Positions 44,390 to 54,185 of a DNA stretch of 64,000 bases are shown here, one piece after another. Every line of letters begins with the position of its first letter. Positions within the stretch are counted from its first letter, which is position 1. The DNA is taken from assembly GCF_002205895.1 (NCBI RefSeq), contig NZ_NJDE01000005.1, forward strand, positions 21,726 to 85,725, written 5' to 3'. The translations under genes and the position numbers were made by a program. This DNA comes from Saccharibacillus sp. O23 (GTDB lineage Bacteria > Bacillota > Bacilli > Paenibacillales > Paenibacillaceae). The notes below the pieces were generated by a model that was not told where the DNA came from, did not search any database, and saw nothing but the letters and a program-made list of their open reading frames with translations.

Positions 44390-46348
44390 TTACTCCGGCT
44401 GTACGCTCAGAACGTTATAGACGTCGTCCACGCTGCGCGTTTGCGCCAAACGCTGCACCGTCGATTCGTCTTCGATCGCTTCCGCGATCTTCGTCAGAAT
44501 CTTCAAATGTTCGCCGCGCGCGCCGGCAATGCCGATGACCAGATAAGCCGTGCCGCCTTCGAATTCGACGCCGTTCGGATACTGCAGCACCACGATGCCC
44601 GAATTCTCGATCTCGTTCTTCGCCGTGCCTACGCCGTGAGGAATCGCCACGCCGTTGCCGATGTAAGTCGAAGCTACGCCTTCGCGTTCGATCATGGCGT
44701 CCACGTAACCCGGTTTAACATAACCGGCGGCGGAGAGCATGCGTCCCGCTTCGCGGATCGCTTCTTCTTTGCTGACGCTCGGCAGGCCGAGGCGGATGTT
44801 TTCTTTGCGCAGGATGTTCGACGAATCGAAGCCCGGCGCGGCTTTGTCCAGCGCGTTGTCGATATCCCACTGCGCTTCAGGCGTTGCGGTCGTGTTGCGT
44901 TCCGCAGGCGAACCTCCGGCTTGCGAAGCTTTCAATTCTTCGATCAGGTCTTCGTAGACCGGATTGTTGATAAAGTTGTCGATCGAAACGTGATGCGCGT
45001 TCGGAGCTTTCGCTCTGGCGCGGTCTGTCAGGTTTTGCTGCGTCACGACGATATCGGCATCCGAAGGGATGTTCTCGATCGCTGTGTTCGTGACGTTGAT
45101 CGGCAATCCTGCCGCTTTGACTTTCTTGCGGAAAGACGATGCGCCCATCGCGCTCGAACCCATGCCGGCGTCGCAAGCGAAGACGATTTTTTCGACTTTG
45201 CCGTTTACGCGTACGTTCGTGCCTGCGGCGGAGCCGGCTGCGCCCGTTTTGCTGCCTTTCATCGCCTGCGAAGCTTCGCGGGCTTTAGCGAGATCTTCGT
45301 CGTCCGCTTTGTAGTTGCGGAGGAAGACCGCCGATACCAAGAACGACACGATTGCGGCTGCGGCTACGCCGGCGAGAACCGCAAGCTGTCCGCCTTTCGG
45401 CGATACGAGCATCAATGCGATGATACTGCCCGGAGAAGCGGCGGACACGAGGCCTGCGCCTGTCAGAGTGAACGTGAATACGCCGGCCATGCCGCCCAAG
45501 ATGACGGAGAGAATCAGAACCGGTCTCATCAGGACGTAAGGGAAGTAGATTTCATGGATACCGCCCAAGAAATGAATGATGATCGCGCCCGGAGCGGAGC
45601 TCTTGATCGAACCTTTGGCGAATACCCAATACGCGAGCAGAACGCCCAGACCCGGACCCGGGTTGGCTTCGATCAGGAAGAAGATCGATTTGCCGAGACG
45701 CTGCGATTCTTCAAGGCCCAGCGGGCTGAAGATGCCGTGGTTGATGGCGTTGTTCAGGAACAGGATTTTGCCCGGTTCGACGAAGATCGAGACGAGCGGC
45801 AGGACGCCCCAGTTTACGATCGTTTGCACGCCGGATTCCAAGATGTTCGTAAAGCCGCCGACCAGCGGCCCGATACCGTAGTAACCGCCGACCGCCAGCG
45901 CGGCGCCGATGATGCCGAGCGAGAAGTTATTGACCAACATTTCGAAACCGGCCGGGATCTTGCCTTCCACGGAACGGTCGAACTGCTTGATGATCCAACC
46001 GGCCAGAGGGCCCATGATCATCGCGCCGATAAACATCTTCACGTCGCCCGCGCCGACGATGACGCCCATCGTGGCGATCGCCGCGATAACGCCGCCGCGG
46101 TGATCGGCGAGCATTTTACCGCCGCTGTACGCGATCAAGAGCGGCAGCAGGTAAGTGATCATCGGACCGATCATCGTCGCGATCGCTTCGTTCGGCCACC
46201 AGCCGGTCGGGATGAAGAGCGCGGTCAACAGGCCCCACGCGATAAACGCGCCGATATTCGGCATGACCATCGCGCTCAGGAAACGTCCAAATTTCTGCAC
46301 GCCCTGTCTTGCGCCGCCGGACTTGGCCGGCGTCGAGATGCTGCTCAT
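44390..46348 (-). CDS. mtlA: PTS mannitol transporter EIICBA
   Basis: 652 residues combining all three domains. EIIC (about 1-345) is the membrane channel with the GGIHEIYFPYVLM substrate motif. EIIB carries the phosphocysteine in VFACDAGMGSSAMG. EIIA near the C-terminus carries the phospho-His in GNGVAIPHG. It imports mannitol as mannitol-1-phosphate. Many Bacillota carry EIIA as a separate mtlF gene; here it is fused, as in E. coli. The start overlaps the mtlR stop by four bases behind GGAGGTTG. Confidence 0.95.
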   Translation of the reverse strand: MSSISTPAKSGGARQGVQKFGRFLSAMVMPNIGAFIAWGLLTALFIPTGWWPNEAIATMIGPMITYLLPLLIAYSGGKMLADHRGGVIAAIATMGVIVGAGDVKMFIGAMIMGPLAGWIIKQFDRSVEGKIPAGFEMLVNNFSLGIIGAALAVGGYYGIGPLVGGFTNILESGVQTIVNWGVLPLVSIFVEPGKILFLNNAINHGIFSPLGLEESQRLGKSIFFLIEANPGPGLGVLLAYWVFAKGSIKSSAPGAIIIHFLGGIHEIYFPYVLMRPVLILSVILGGMAGVFTFTLTGAGLVSAASPGSIIALMLVSPKGGQLAVLAGVAAAAIVSFLVSAVFLRNYKADDEDLAKAREASQAMKGSKTGAAGSAAGTNVRVNGKVEKIVFACDAGMGSSAMGASSFRKKVKAAGLPINVTNTAIENIPSDADIVVTQQNLTDRARAKAPNAHHVSIDNFINNPVYEDLIEELKASQAGGSPAERNTTATPEAQWDIDNALDKAAPGFDSSNILRKENIRLGLPSVSKEEAIREAGRMLSAAGYVKPGYVDAMIEREGVASTYIGNGVAIPHGVGTAKNEIENSGIVVLQYPNGVEFEGGTAYLVIGIAGARGEHLKILTKIAEAIEDESTVQRLAQTRSVDDVYNVLSVQPE

Positions 46349-48477
46349 AATTGTTCAACCTCCAATGTGTATTGTTCTATTTTTCTTGCGTATAACTCTC
46401 TCATCATGTCCGCGATCTCGCCCCGAAGCCGCTCGGGCTCAAGGGAAGAGAGTCTCGCGGCGAAGCCGGGTCGGTCGATCAGCGATTTGCTGATCTCGCC
46501 GGCGGCTTGGAGGTAATGCTTGCTGCTGGACTTGGGAGCCAGCAGGAGCAGCGCCGCTCTGAGCAGCAGCGGCTTGTCTTCCGATTCGGCGGCGAGGCCG
46601 TCCGGAAAGCGGAAGACGCCGAGCATCAGCCGGTCGATCACCTGCGACCGGCAGTGCAGCAGGATCAATCCGTCCTGCGACAAGACGGTCTCGCCGAGCC
46701 GTTCGCGTTCGTGCAGTTCGCGTTCGAGCACGGCGGCGTCTTCGGCATTTCCGGTAAAACGCTTCGAGATCGCGCCGATCAGCTCGCCGACGTTTCGCGA
46801 AAGCAGTTCGCTGTCGATATCGACGTTTTTTACGAGATCCAGAATCCCTTGAAGCGTCTGATGATGTTCTTCCAACGTGCCGACGAGATCGCCTTGACCT
46901 TGAGCGGCCGTCCGCTTTTTCTTTTTGCCGAAACCTCGCTGCTGTGCGTTTACGAACCGCCGAATCTGTTCGATGTCCGGGTAAGAGAGCAGCACCGACA
47001 CCCGAACGAGCGGAATGTCCGTCTCCACGTCCACGGTCGAGATGATGAAGTCCGCTTCCCGGTTCTCGGCGGCTTCCGAAGCGGAAGCGAGGCCGATGAG
47101 GTTGAACGAAGGGAACTCTTTGCGGACCCGCGCCATCAGCAGTCCGGAAGTGCCCATGCCGCTCGCGCAGGCGATCAGCACTTTCGGCGAAGGGCGTTCG
47201 GCTCGGGCGTATTCGCTCATCGCGCCGAGGTGCATCGCGATGTAACCGATTTCCGATTCCGGCACCTCGCGTTGTACGTAATCGGCGAGAAACTTCGAGC
47301 AGTTCGCCGCAATAGAGAACACGTCCGCATATTGTTCGCGAATCTGCGCGAGCAGCGGATTGCGGATATCCAGCCCCAGCCGCAGCCGTTCGACGGCGGG
47401 GCCGAGATGGTGGACGAATCCGGCGAACAGCTTGCTGCTGCCTTTCAATTCGTAGCCGAATTCGGCTTCCGCGGCTTTCAGCATATTGCGGGCCAACCGG
47501 ACAAGCTCGAAACTGACGTAGTCGTAATAGTTGTCGTTGTCCCGGTCCAGCCGCGTCTCCGCGCCTTTGAGGTGCATCGTGATATAGCCGACTTCGTCTT
47601 CGGGAATCTCGATGCCCAGCATCTCTTCCAAACGAGCCGCGAGCCTTCGGGCTTGTTCGAACTCGCTTAAGCCGCGCAGACCGTCCAGCACCCGGGCGTC
47701 GATGGCGATGCGCTGTCCGGCGCGGATGCGTTGGATCGCAAGCGCCAGATGCACCGCCAGCCCGATGTAGGCCATATCGGTCAGCTTCAAGTCGAGGCTG
47801 TCTTCCAGCTCTTCGACCATCCGCTGAAGCTGCTCGGCCGCGCCTTCGTCGATCAGGTTCAGCAGGCGGCTGCGAATATGCGAGCGGATCCTCGTGGGAT
47901 CGGCCGCCGCTTGACCGCCGGAAGCGTTCAGCAGCTCGGCCACCTGATCTTCGGCCACGCTCTCGTAGACCAGTTGGATCAACGCGGAGCGGATCGCGGT
48001 CTCGCTGCCTTCGACGTAGACGCCGTATCCGGGCTTGCGGATCAGGCGGAGGCCGAAAGGCTTAAGCCATTGTTCCGCCCGGTCGAGGTCGGTGCTGAGC
48101 GTGCTTTCGGTGACTTTGAACTGCGACGCGAAGCTGTAAGACTTCACGGGCTCGGCCGCGAGCAGCAGTTCGCTGATCAAAAAGTAATGCCTTTCGTCCT
48201 TGCTGTAATCTTCTCTGACCGAACCCGCGGCGTTGAGTTCTTCTATAAGAGCGTCCAACTTCTTCGGCGCGGCATCCAGTTTGACTCCGGCTCCCGGTTT
48301 GCGGATCAATCTCGCTTCTCTTGCCGAGAGCCAGCTTTCCACGCCGGGAAGTTCGCGTTTGACCGTTCGTTCGCTGACATCCAATTCGTCCGACAGATCC
48401 CGTACCGTAACGAACTCTCCCTTTGAAACGAGAAGTCGCTTCACAATCGGCAGCAGTCGTCCGGTCGGTTTGTCCAC
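46345..48477 (-). CDS. mtlR: Mannitol operon activator MtlR (BglG/PRD family)
   Basis: 710 residues. N-terminal helix-turn-helix domains (KGEFVTVRDLSDELDVSERTVKREL and a second one) are followed by two PTS regulation domains (DEVGYITMHLKGAE and SEIGYIAMHLGA hold the phospho-His positions), an EIIB-like domain (VLIACASGMGTSGLLM, Cys present) and a C-terminal EIIA-like domain. HPr and the mannitol EII would set its phosphorylation and activity. The start is GTG 48477 behind AAAGGAGG. It is the first gene of the mtlR-mtlA-mtlD series. Confidence 0.93.
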   Translation of the reverse strand: MDKPTGRLLPIVKRLLVSKGEFVTVRDLSDELDVSERTVKRELPGVESWLSAREARLIRKPGAGVKLDAAPKKLDALIEELNAAGSVREDYSKDERHYFLISELLLAAEPVKSYSFASQFKVTESTLSTDLDRAEQWLKPFGLRLIRKPGYGVYVEGSETAIRSALIQLVYESVAEDQVAELLNASGGQAAADPTRIRSHIRSRLLNLIDEGAAEQLQRMVEELEDSLDLKLTDMAYIGLAVHLALAIQRIRAGQRIAIDARVLDGLRGLSEFEQARRLAARLEEMLGIEIPEDEVGYITMHLKGAETRLDRDNDNYYDYVSFELVRLARNMLKAAEAEFGYELKGSSKLFAGFVHHLGPAVERLRLGLDIRNPLLAQIREQYADVFSIAANCSKFLADYVQREVPESEIGYIAMHLGAMSEYARAERPSPKVLIACASGMGTSGLLMARVRKEFPSFNLIGLASASEAAENREADFIISTVDVETDIPLVRVSVLLSYPDIEQIRRFVNAQQRGFGKKKKRTAAQGQGDLVGTLEEHHQTLQGILDLVKNVDIDSELLSRNVGELIGAISKRFTGNAEDAAVLERELHERERLGETVLSQDGLILLHCRSQVIDRLMLGVFRFPDGLAAESEDKPLLLRAALLLLAPKSSSKHYLQAAGEISKSLIDRPGFAARLSSLEPERLRGEIADMMRELYARKIEQYTLEVEQL

Positions 48478-48934
48478 GTGGATACCTCCTTTTCGAACCC
48501 CTCTTTTTTGAAAACGGTATCATTTCCCCGGGAACAGGGAGGAGACGATTTGCCTCGGTACTGACTGTCGCATGCAAGACCTCGTCTTCTTCTCAAATTT
48601 TAAGCACACCGCCTCGGAATGGCAAAGGAAAGATGCCGGATTTTGTCCCGAATCAACCGGTGACAAAGTCGAAGAACGGCGGGATTTTCCTTTCGCGCAT
48701 AAAAGTTTTTCATTCACTTATTACTCCAAACGTGCAGACATCAACCAGTTTTCATGCAAAATGTAGGGTGGATTTTCAATGACTTTCATTTTACTGTATT
48801 GAATATTTTATGTATGGGATGGGTAAGGATGGAAGGAAGAGGCATGGACGGAAAAGAGGTGCCGGAAGCCCGCTTCTGCTTGCTTCGCCGTTTGTTCGCG
48901 AGGTACACTTGATTTATACGGACGCGAAGCACGC
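48478..48934. other. Region upstream of mtlR
   Basis: 457 bp with the mtlR promoter presumably on the minus strand and the leader of the next + strand gene. No convincing gene is seen. A GGAAGGAAG run near 48830 and a stretch of basic codons up to 48930 are not supported as a gene. Confidence 0.35.
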
Positions 48935-48971
48935 GCCGCCTTGGATACGGGAGTATCCGAGGCGGCTTTTT
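48935..48971 (+). terminator. Terminator-like hairpin in the leader of the PD-(D/E)XK-like gene
   Basis: GCCGCCTTGGATAC (48935-48948) pairs with GTATCCGAGGCGGC (48953-48966), one G-T pair, then T5. It lies 40 bp before the start at 49010, which suggests attenuation or the end of an undetected short transcript. Confidence 0.75.
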
Positions 48972-49009
48972 GCGTTGTTTACGCCGAAAGAAGTAAAGGA
49001 GAGAAGCAG

Positions 49010-49783
49010 ATGGCGGAGAATTTCGAGCAGGCTTATGGAAAATGGTTGGACGGGCAGATTCAGACGGAGTCGAACGTACGCCGATCGGAGCTGTTAAAAC
49101 GCGGACTCGGGCACGGGACAATAGAATTCATGCGGCAGATCTGGTTTCCGGCCATCGGCAATCTGGACGATCTGCACGCGGAATGGGAGGTACGCGATTA
49201 CCATGGCGGATATCGGTATATCGATCTGGCTTACCGGCCCGGCGGGGCCAAAGGCGCGATCGAGATTCAGGGGTACGGTTCGCATGCTCGCGATCTGGAC
49301 ACCCGGCGTTTCAAAGACCTGTGTTGGCGGCACAGCCTGCTCAGCCTCGACGGTTGGACGCTGCTTCCGGTCGCTTATTTGTCGATCGTCGAGGAACCCG
49401 AGCGCTGCCGCCAGTTGGTGCTTGCTTTTGCGGGACGGTTTCTCTCGGATGCGGCGTCGGACGGGCTCAACTGGCTGGAAGAAGAGACGATGAGGTATGC
49501 GCGTCGGCGTCTGGCCCCTTTTGCCGCGGGAGAGCTTGCCGAACATCTGCGCGTGAGCGATCGGCATGCGCGATTGACCGTTCGATCGCTAGTGGAGCGG
49601 CATCGACTGGTTGCGGCCGAGGAGAAACAACGGTATCGAACGTATCGGCTGGCGGATTCCGCTTGGGCGGATTCGGCGAGCCATTCGGGAAATGCGGCAG
49701 GTACAGCGGCAGGCGATGTCGTGCGGGGATCAAGAAACGGCACAAGGAGCGGGAGCGCGAAGTCTGTGGGAAAGCGGAAATGA
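49010..49783 (+). CDS. DUF559/PD-(D/E)XK-like protein with C-terminal winged helix
   Basis: 257 residues. The central part (RQIWFPAIGNLDDLHAEWEVRDYHGGYRYIDLAYRP then AIEIQGYGSHARDLDTRRFKD) has the D...ExxG pattern of Vsr/DUF559-type PD-(D/E)XK folds. The C-terminal region (APFAAGELAEHLRVSDRHARLTVRSLVER) is a helix-turn-helix. Homologues I recall in Paenibacillaceae are annotated as regulators or nuclease-like proteins without known function. AAAGGAGAG precedes ATG 49010; the frame extends upstream through the terminator, which argues against a longer protein. The tail is low-complexity Ser/Gly/Arg. Confidence 0.7.
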   Translation: MAENFEQAYGKWLDGQIQTESNVRRSELLKRGLGHGTIEFMRQIWFPAIGNLDDLHAEWEVRDYHGGYRYIDLAYRPGGAKGAIEIQGYGSHARDLDTRRFKDLCWRHSLLSLDGWTLLPVAYLSIVEEPERCRQLVLAFAGRFLSDAASDGLNWLEEETMRYARRRLAPFAAGELAEHLRVSDRHARLTVRSLVERHRLVAAEEKQRYRTYRLADSAWADSASHSGNAAGTAAGDVVRGSRNGTRSGSAKSVGKRK

Positions 49784-49856
49784 AGCGAAGAAACGAAGAA
49801 ACGAAGAAGCGAAGAACAATCGCGGAGATCGGCGAGCCGGACCGATTTCAGCGACG

Positions 49857-50050
49857 CTAACGGATCGAGATGACGCTTAGAGCGATTTTTGCGACGTTTC
49901 CGAATTCTAACGGATTCAGATGACGCTTAGAAGAAAAATGGCGCGATTTTTGAACGAAAAAGGGGCAGTTGGAGTGTCTAACGAATCTACGATCCGTTAG
50001 CGTCGGAAAAAGGCCGGATTTGCGGTTCTAAGAGATCTACGATCCGTTAG
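49857..50050. repeat. Four-unit intergenic palindrome element, family A, copy 3
   Basis: Units at 49857-49880 and 49907-49930 (forward: CTAACGGAT...GATGACGCTTAG) and 49978-50000 and 50028-50050 (inverted: CTAA...CTACGATCCGTTAG). Start spacing is 50/71/50 bp and total length 194 bp. It lies between the convergent nuclease-like gene and maltose phosphorylase. Confidence 0.88.
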
Positions 50051-50129
50051 ATCCGAAGCTGCGTCGGGCCGCATCAAGTTGCGCGGCTTCCGCTCACGCC
50101 GCAAAGAGCGACGTCGAAAGCAGCATGCC

Positions 50130-50163
50130 AAACAGCGCCTTCCGCAAAAGGAAGACGCTGTTT
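50130..50163. terminator. Bidirectional terminator before maltose phosphorylase 3' end
   Basis: AAACAGCGCCTTCC (50130-50143) pairs with GGAAGACGCTGTTT (50150-50163), one mismatch, 6-nt loop. It serves the convergent genes. Nothing else is recognised from 50164 to 50349. Confidence 0.75.
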
Positions 50164-50349
50164 CGCTTTCATGACGAGCCGGCCGCTGCTTGACGACGCC
50201 GCTCGTTCTACCCTGCAATTACGCCGCTTTTACCTCTGCGGCGACGGTTCCGGCACGCCGTTCAACGTCCCGCTTTGCTCTCGTCGCAGGGGCTTTCCCC
50301 GCATCATTGCCTTGCCTTCCGTCTGCGCGCAGGCCGCGCTCGCCGCCTC

Positions 50350-52686
50350 TTACGCCGGCGCGCCGGCCTGCGGCTCGCGTTCGCCGGAGACGCTCTCGCC
50401 GGCGGCGAGCTCGATCTCGCGGCCGTAGAGCGTCAGCGCCGCCGCTTCCGGGCCTTCGTTCACGACGGTCGCCTTGCCGCCGGACACTTTGACTTCCAGG
50501 CGCGCGCCGCGGAAGCCGACTTTGAACGACAGCGACGTCCAGCTGTCCGGGCTGAACGGGTTCAGCACCAAGCGTCCTTCGCGGACGCGCAGACCGCCGA
50601 AGCCTTGCACGACGGACATCCACGTTCCGGCCATGCTGGTCGTGTGGCAGCCGTCTTCCGTATCGTTGTTATAGTTGTCGAGATCGAGCCGCGACGTGCG
50701 CAGATACATCTCGTACGCTTTGTCCGTGTAGCCGAGCTCGGCCGCGAGAATCGCGTGCACGCAAGGCGACAGCGACGATTCGTGCACGGTGATCGGCTCG
50801 TAGAAATCGAAGTTCCGGCGTTTGGTCTCGAGATCGTAACGGTCGCCGAGGAAGAACAGCCCTTGCAGCACGTCCGCCTGCTTGATGTAGCACGAACGCA
50901 GGATGCGGTCCCACGACCAGTTCTGGTTGAGCGGCAGGTGTACGCGATCCAGATGCGCCACCGGCAGGATTTCTTTGTCGAGGAAGCCGTCCTGCTGCAG
51001 GAAGATGCCGGTTTCCTCGTCCGCGGCCAGCAGCATCCGCGCCGAGATATCGGCCCATTTGCTCAATTCGTTCTCGCTCAGCCCGATCCGGTGCTCGACG
51101 TCCGCGAACGTTTCCGGCTGCTCCGCCCGCAGTCGCTCCGCCACTTGCAGCGTGTATTCCAGCGTCCAAGCCGCCATGCGGTTCGTGTACCAGTTGTTGT
51201 TGACGTTGTTCTCGTACTCGTTCGGACCGGTCACGCCGAGAATCTGGTAAGCGCCGCGGCGTTCGGAATACGTCACGCGTTCTTCCCAGAAACGCGACAG
51301 TTCCGCCAGCACTTCGAAGCCGTATTCACCGAGATAAGCGGAATCGCCCGTGTATTCGACGTAGTTGTAGATCGCGTAAGCAATCGCGCCGTTGCGGTGG
51401 ATCTCTTCGAACGTGATCTCCCATTCGTTATGGCATTCTTCGCCGTTCATGGTGACCATCGGGTACAGCGCGCCTTTGGAGAAGCCCAGTTTGGCCGCGT
51501 TTTCTTTTGCTTTTTGCAGATGTTTGTAGCGATAGATCAGCAGATTGCGGGCCACGTGCTGATCCGCGGTGCTCAGATAGAACGGGAGGCAGTACGCTTC
51601 GGTATCCCAGTAGGTGCTGCCGCCGTATTTTTCGCCCGTGAAGCCTTTCGGTCCGATATTCAGCCGGTCGTCTTCGCCCGTGTACGTCTGATGCAGTTGG
51701 AAAATGTTGAACCGGATCGCCTGCTGCGCTTTCTCGTCGCCTTCGATCACGATATCGCCGTCGCGCCATTTCTCGGCCCACGCTTCGCGCTGCGCGTCGA
51801 GCAGCGCGTCGAACCCGCGTTCCAGCGCTTCTTCCGCGAATTCCCGCGCTTTGCCCGTCAGCGTTTCCGGCTCGTGATCGCGGGAAGTGACGTTGGCGAC
51901 GTATTTGTAGAGCGTGATCGTCTGATCCGCTTCGGCGCGCAGCGACAGCGTGATTCCGGCGAACTTGTCGCGCTTGTGCGTTTCCGCTTCCACGTGGAAC
52001 TCTTGGTCTTCGTCGCCCGTCGCGGCCAGTTCGTAGACCATATGCGAAGCGACGCGGAAATCGAGCTTCTTGGTGCGGACTTCGACGCTGGCGCGATCGA
52101 CCGCGGCGTCCTGCGACAGACCGTCCCAGAATTTTTCTTCGTAGTTGGAGTCTTTGTTCACGACGTCCGCGTCGAGATAAGGGGTCAGCTTGAGCTGCGC
52201 CGGAGCGTCCAGCGGCGTGACCGCGTAACGGATCGCGCCGATCTCTTTGAACGGCACGCTGACGAAGCGCAGTGATTCGACGCGAACGCGCGCGCCGCTA
52301 GGCAGTTTGGCCGTCAGACTGCGGCTCAGCGTGCCTTCTTGCATATTGAGCGTGCGCTTGAAATCTTCGACTTCGCAGTTCGACAGATCCAGCGCCGTGC
52401 CGTCGATTTCGACGTCGATGCCGATCCAGTTGACCGAGTTCAGCACTTTGGCGAAGTATTCCGGATAGCCGTTTTTCCACCAGCCGACGCGCGTTTTGTC
52501 CGGGTAATAGACGCCCGCCATATAGCTGCCTTGCAGCGAAGGGCCGCTGTACGCCTCTTCGAAATTCGCCCGCTGCCCCATATAACCGTTGCCGATGCTG
52601 AACACGCTTTCCGAAACCTCGTTGCGTGCCGGGTCGAAGCCTTCTTCGATAATGCGCCATTCGTTCACTTTGAGATACGGTTTCAT
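50350..52686 (-). CDS. malP: Maltose phosphorylase, glycoside hydrolase family 65
   Basis: 778 residues, full family length. It splits maltose with phosphate into glucose and beta-glucose-1-phosphate. The catalytic acid Glu lies in VTGPNEYENNVNNNWYTN; YGGSTYWDTEAYCLPFYL and HESSLSPCVHAILA (phosphate-binding His-Glu-Ser-Ser) are conserved family blocks. Kojibiose or trehalose phosphorylase activity is possible within GH65, but the maltose-type neighbourhood favours maltose. ATG 52686 follows AAGGAGAG. A LacI-type operator lies 100 bp upstream. It is divergent from the MalR regulator side of the cluster only in layout: both genes are on the minus strand. Confidence 0.9.
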   Translation of the reverse strand: MKPYLKVNEWRIIEEGFDPARNEVSESVFSIGNGYMGQRANFEEAYSGPSLQGSYMAGVYYPDKTRVGWWKNGYPEYFAKVLNSVNWIGIDVEIDGTALDLSNCEVEDFKRTLNMQEGTLSRSLTAKLPSGARVRVESLRFVSVPFKEIGAIRYAVTPLDAPAQLKLTPYLDADVVNKDSNYEEKFWDGLSQDAAVDRASVEVRTKKLDFRVASHMVYELAATGDEDQEFHVEAETHKRDKFAGITLSLRAEADQTITLYKYVANVTSRDHEPETLTGKAREFAEEALERGFDALLDAQREAWAEKWRDGDIVIEGDEKAQQAIRFNIFQLHQTYTGEDDRLNIGPKGFTGEKYGGSTYWDTEAYCLPFYLSTADQHVARNLLIYRYKHLQKAKENAAKLGFSKGALYPMVTMNGEECHNEWEITFEEIHRNGAIAYAIYNYVEYTGDSAYLGEYGFEVLAELSRFWEERVTYSERRGAYQILGVTGPNEYENNVNNNWYTNRMAAWTLEYTLQVAERLRAEQPETFADVEHRIGLSENELSKWADISARMLLAADEETGIFLQQDGFLDKEILPVAHLDRVHLPLNQNWSWDRILRSCYIKQADVLQGLFFLGDRYDLETKRRNFDFYEPITVHESSLSPCVHAILAAELGYTDKAYEMYLRTSRLDLDNYNNDTEDGCHTTSMAGTWMSVVQGFGGLRVREGRLVLNPFSPDSWTSLSFKVGFRGARLEVKVSGGKATVVNEGPEAAALTLYGREIELAAGESVSGEREPQAGAPA

Positions 52687-52787
52687 GCTTGATCTCTCCT
52701 TGTCGGGTGGTGAGGGACGAAGAACTCGGGCGGCGCCGCAAGAACGAATCCCTGTGAGTAGCTTGTCGACACTAACGGTCAAAGCAT

Positions 52788-52809
52788 TAGTGCAAACGTT
52801 TGAACTATA
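52788..52809. promoter_or_regulatory. LacI/MalR-type operator upstream of malP
   Basis: AGTGCAAACGTTTGAACT (52789-52806), a near-palindrome around AAACGTTT and the same core as the sites at 54188 and 54358. It lies between the malR stop and the malP start. Confidence 0.75.
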
Positions 52810-52881
52810 GGATAAAACCGAACCGGGAAACGCGCTTCTCCAGCAAGCAAGCGGCGTTTCCCGGCCGGATGTGCAACCGGT

Positions 52882-53919
52882 TCAAGACTTGCGGATCGGC
52901 GCGTACATCGAAGACTCGCGCACGATCAGGCGATGCGGAATGATATGGCGGACAGGCTCGCGCTCTTCGGACGAAGTCTCGACCGCGCGGATCAACGTCT
53001 GCGAAGCCGTGTAGCCGAGCTGATAGCTGCCGATATCGACGCTGCTGATCGGCGGGCTGGACAGTTCCGCGAGCGCCAAGTTGTTGAAGCTGACGATGCT
53101 CAGATCCTGCGGGATCCGGTAACCGAGTTCGTTCAGCCCGCGAATGACGCCGAACGTGACGAAGTCGTCGACCACCAGCATGCCGCTCGGCCGCTCGGGC
53201 AGGCTCATCAGCATGGACATGGCCCGATAACCGCTGTCCTGCAGGAATTCGCCTTCGACGATCCAGTCGCGCCGCAGCGGAAGGCCCGCTTCTTCGAGCG
53301 CTTTGCGATAGCCGTTCATGCGGTCGATCGACACGACCATGTTCGGCGGCCCGCCGACGAAGCCGATCCGTTCGTGGCCGAGCGAGATCAGATGGCGAGC
53401 CGCGTCGTAAGCGGCTTGGACGTTGTCGGTATCGACCGACAGAATGTCCGGATGGCGTTCGCTGCGGCCGACGAGCACGAACGGAAACTTCCGCTCCTGC
53501 AGAAACTCGACGACCGGATCGTCTTTGCGCGAATACAGCAGCACCGCGCCGTCGACGCGCCGGCCGTTCACGAGGCGGGCGACGGCTTCGACTTCTTCCG
53601 CTTCGCTCGCGCCGGAACTGATCAGCACGTCGTAGCCGGACCGCGCCGCTTGGGCGACGATCCCGCGGATCAGCTCCATGAAGAACAAGTTCAGGAATAA
53701 CTCTTCCGCCGGTTTCGGCAGAATGACGCAGATGCTTTTGGTCGTTTTGGAGACGAGGCTTTTCGCCATCATGTTCGGGTGGTAACCCATTTCGTCCATG
53801 ATCTCCCGCACTTTGCGCGCCGTGGCGGCGCTGATGCGCGGATGGTTGGAGAGGACCCGGGACACGGTAGACGGAGAAACGCCCGCTCTCCTGGCGACGT
53901 CCTTGATGGTAACGGACAT
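52882..53919 (-). CDS. malR: LacI-family maltose/maltodextrin regulator
   Basis: 345 residues. The DNA-binding headpiece (TIKDVARRAGVSPSTVSRVLSNHPRISAATARKVREIMDEMGYHPN) with hinge helix is followed by a periplasmic-binding-protein-like sensor domain (FVGGPPNMVVSIDRMNGYRKALEEAG). It probably represses malP upstream of its own 3' side and malEFG-amylase through the AAACGTTT operators, with maltose or maltodextrin as inducer. ATG 53919 follows AAGGAGG at seven bases. The specific sugar is inferred from neighbours. Confidence 0.9.
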   Translation of the reverse strand: MSVTIKDVARRAGVSPSTVSRVLSNHPRISAATARKVREIMDEMGYHPNMMAKSLVSKTTKSICVILPKPAEELFLNLFFMELIRGIVAQAARSGYDVLISSGASEAEEVEAVARLVNGRRVDGAVLLYSRKDDPVVEFLQERKFPFVLVGRSERHPDILSVDTDNVQAAYDAARHLISLGHERIGFVGGPPNMVVSIDRMNGYRKALEEAGLPLRRDWIVEGEFLQDSGYRAMSMLMSLPERPSGMLVVDDFVTFGVIRGLNELGYRIPQDLSIVSFNNLALAELSSPPISSVDIGSYQLGYTASQTLIRAVETSSEEREPVRHIIPHRLIVRESSMYAPIRKS

Positions 53920-54185
53920 GTGCAGCCTCCTTTTTGCGGCGCCCGGCGCGCTGTGCAGAAGCGAGCGGCGCGCCGGTTGTGCCTTCATGTTAATTCAAAC
54001 GACCTGCCTTGTAAATGAGCGCCTGCAAATTAAAAACCGCGACAGAGACGTTTGAAGCGCAGGAAAGAGGTTTTTCAGCGAATTGCAATATTTTCCATGC
54101 GTACCTTTAAGAAAACGAGCAAGCGGGAGAGAAAACGAGCATGCGTCAGAAACAAAGCAAGAAAGCGACGAAAGAGACGGAATAT

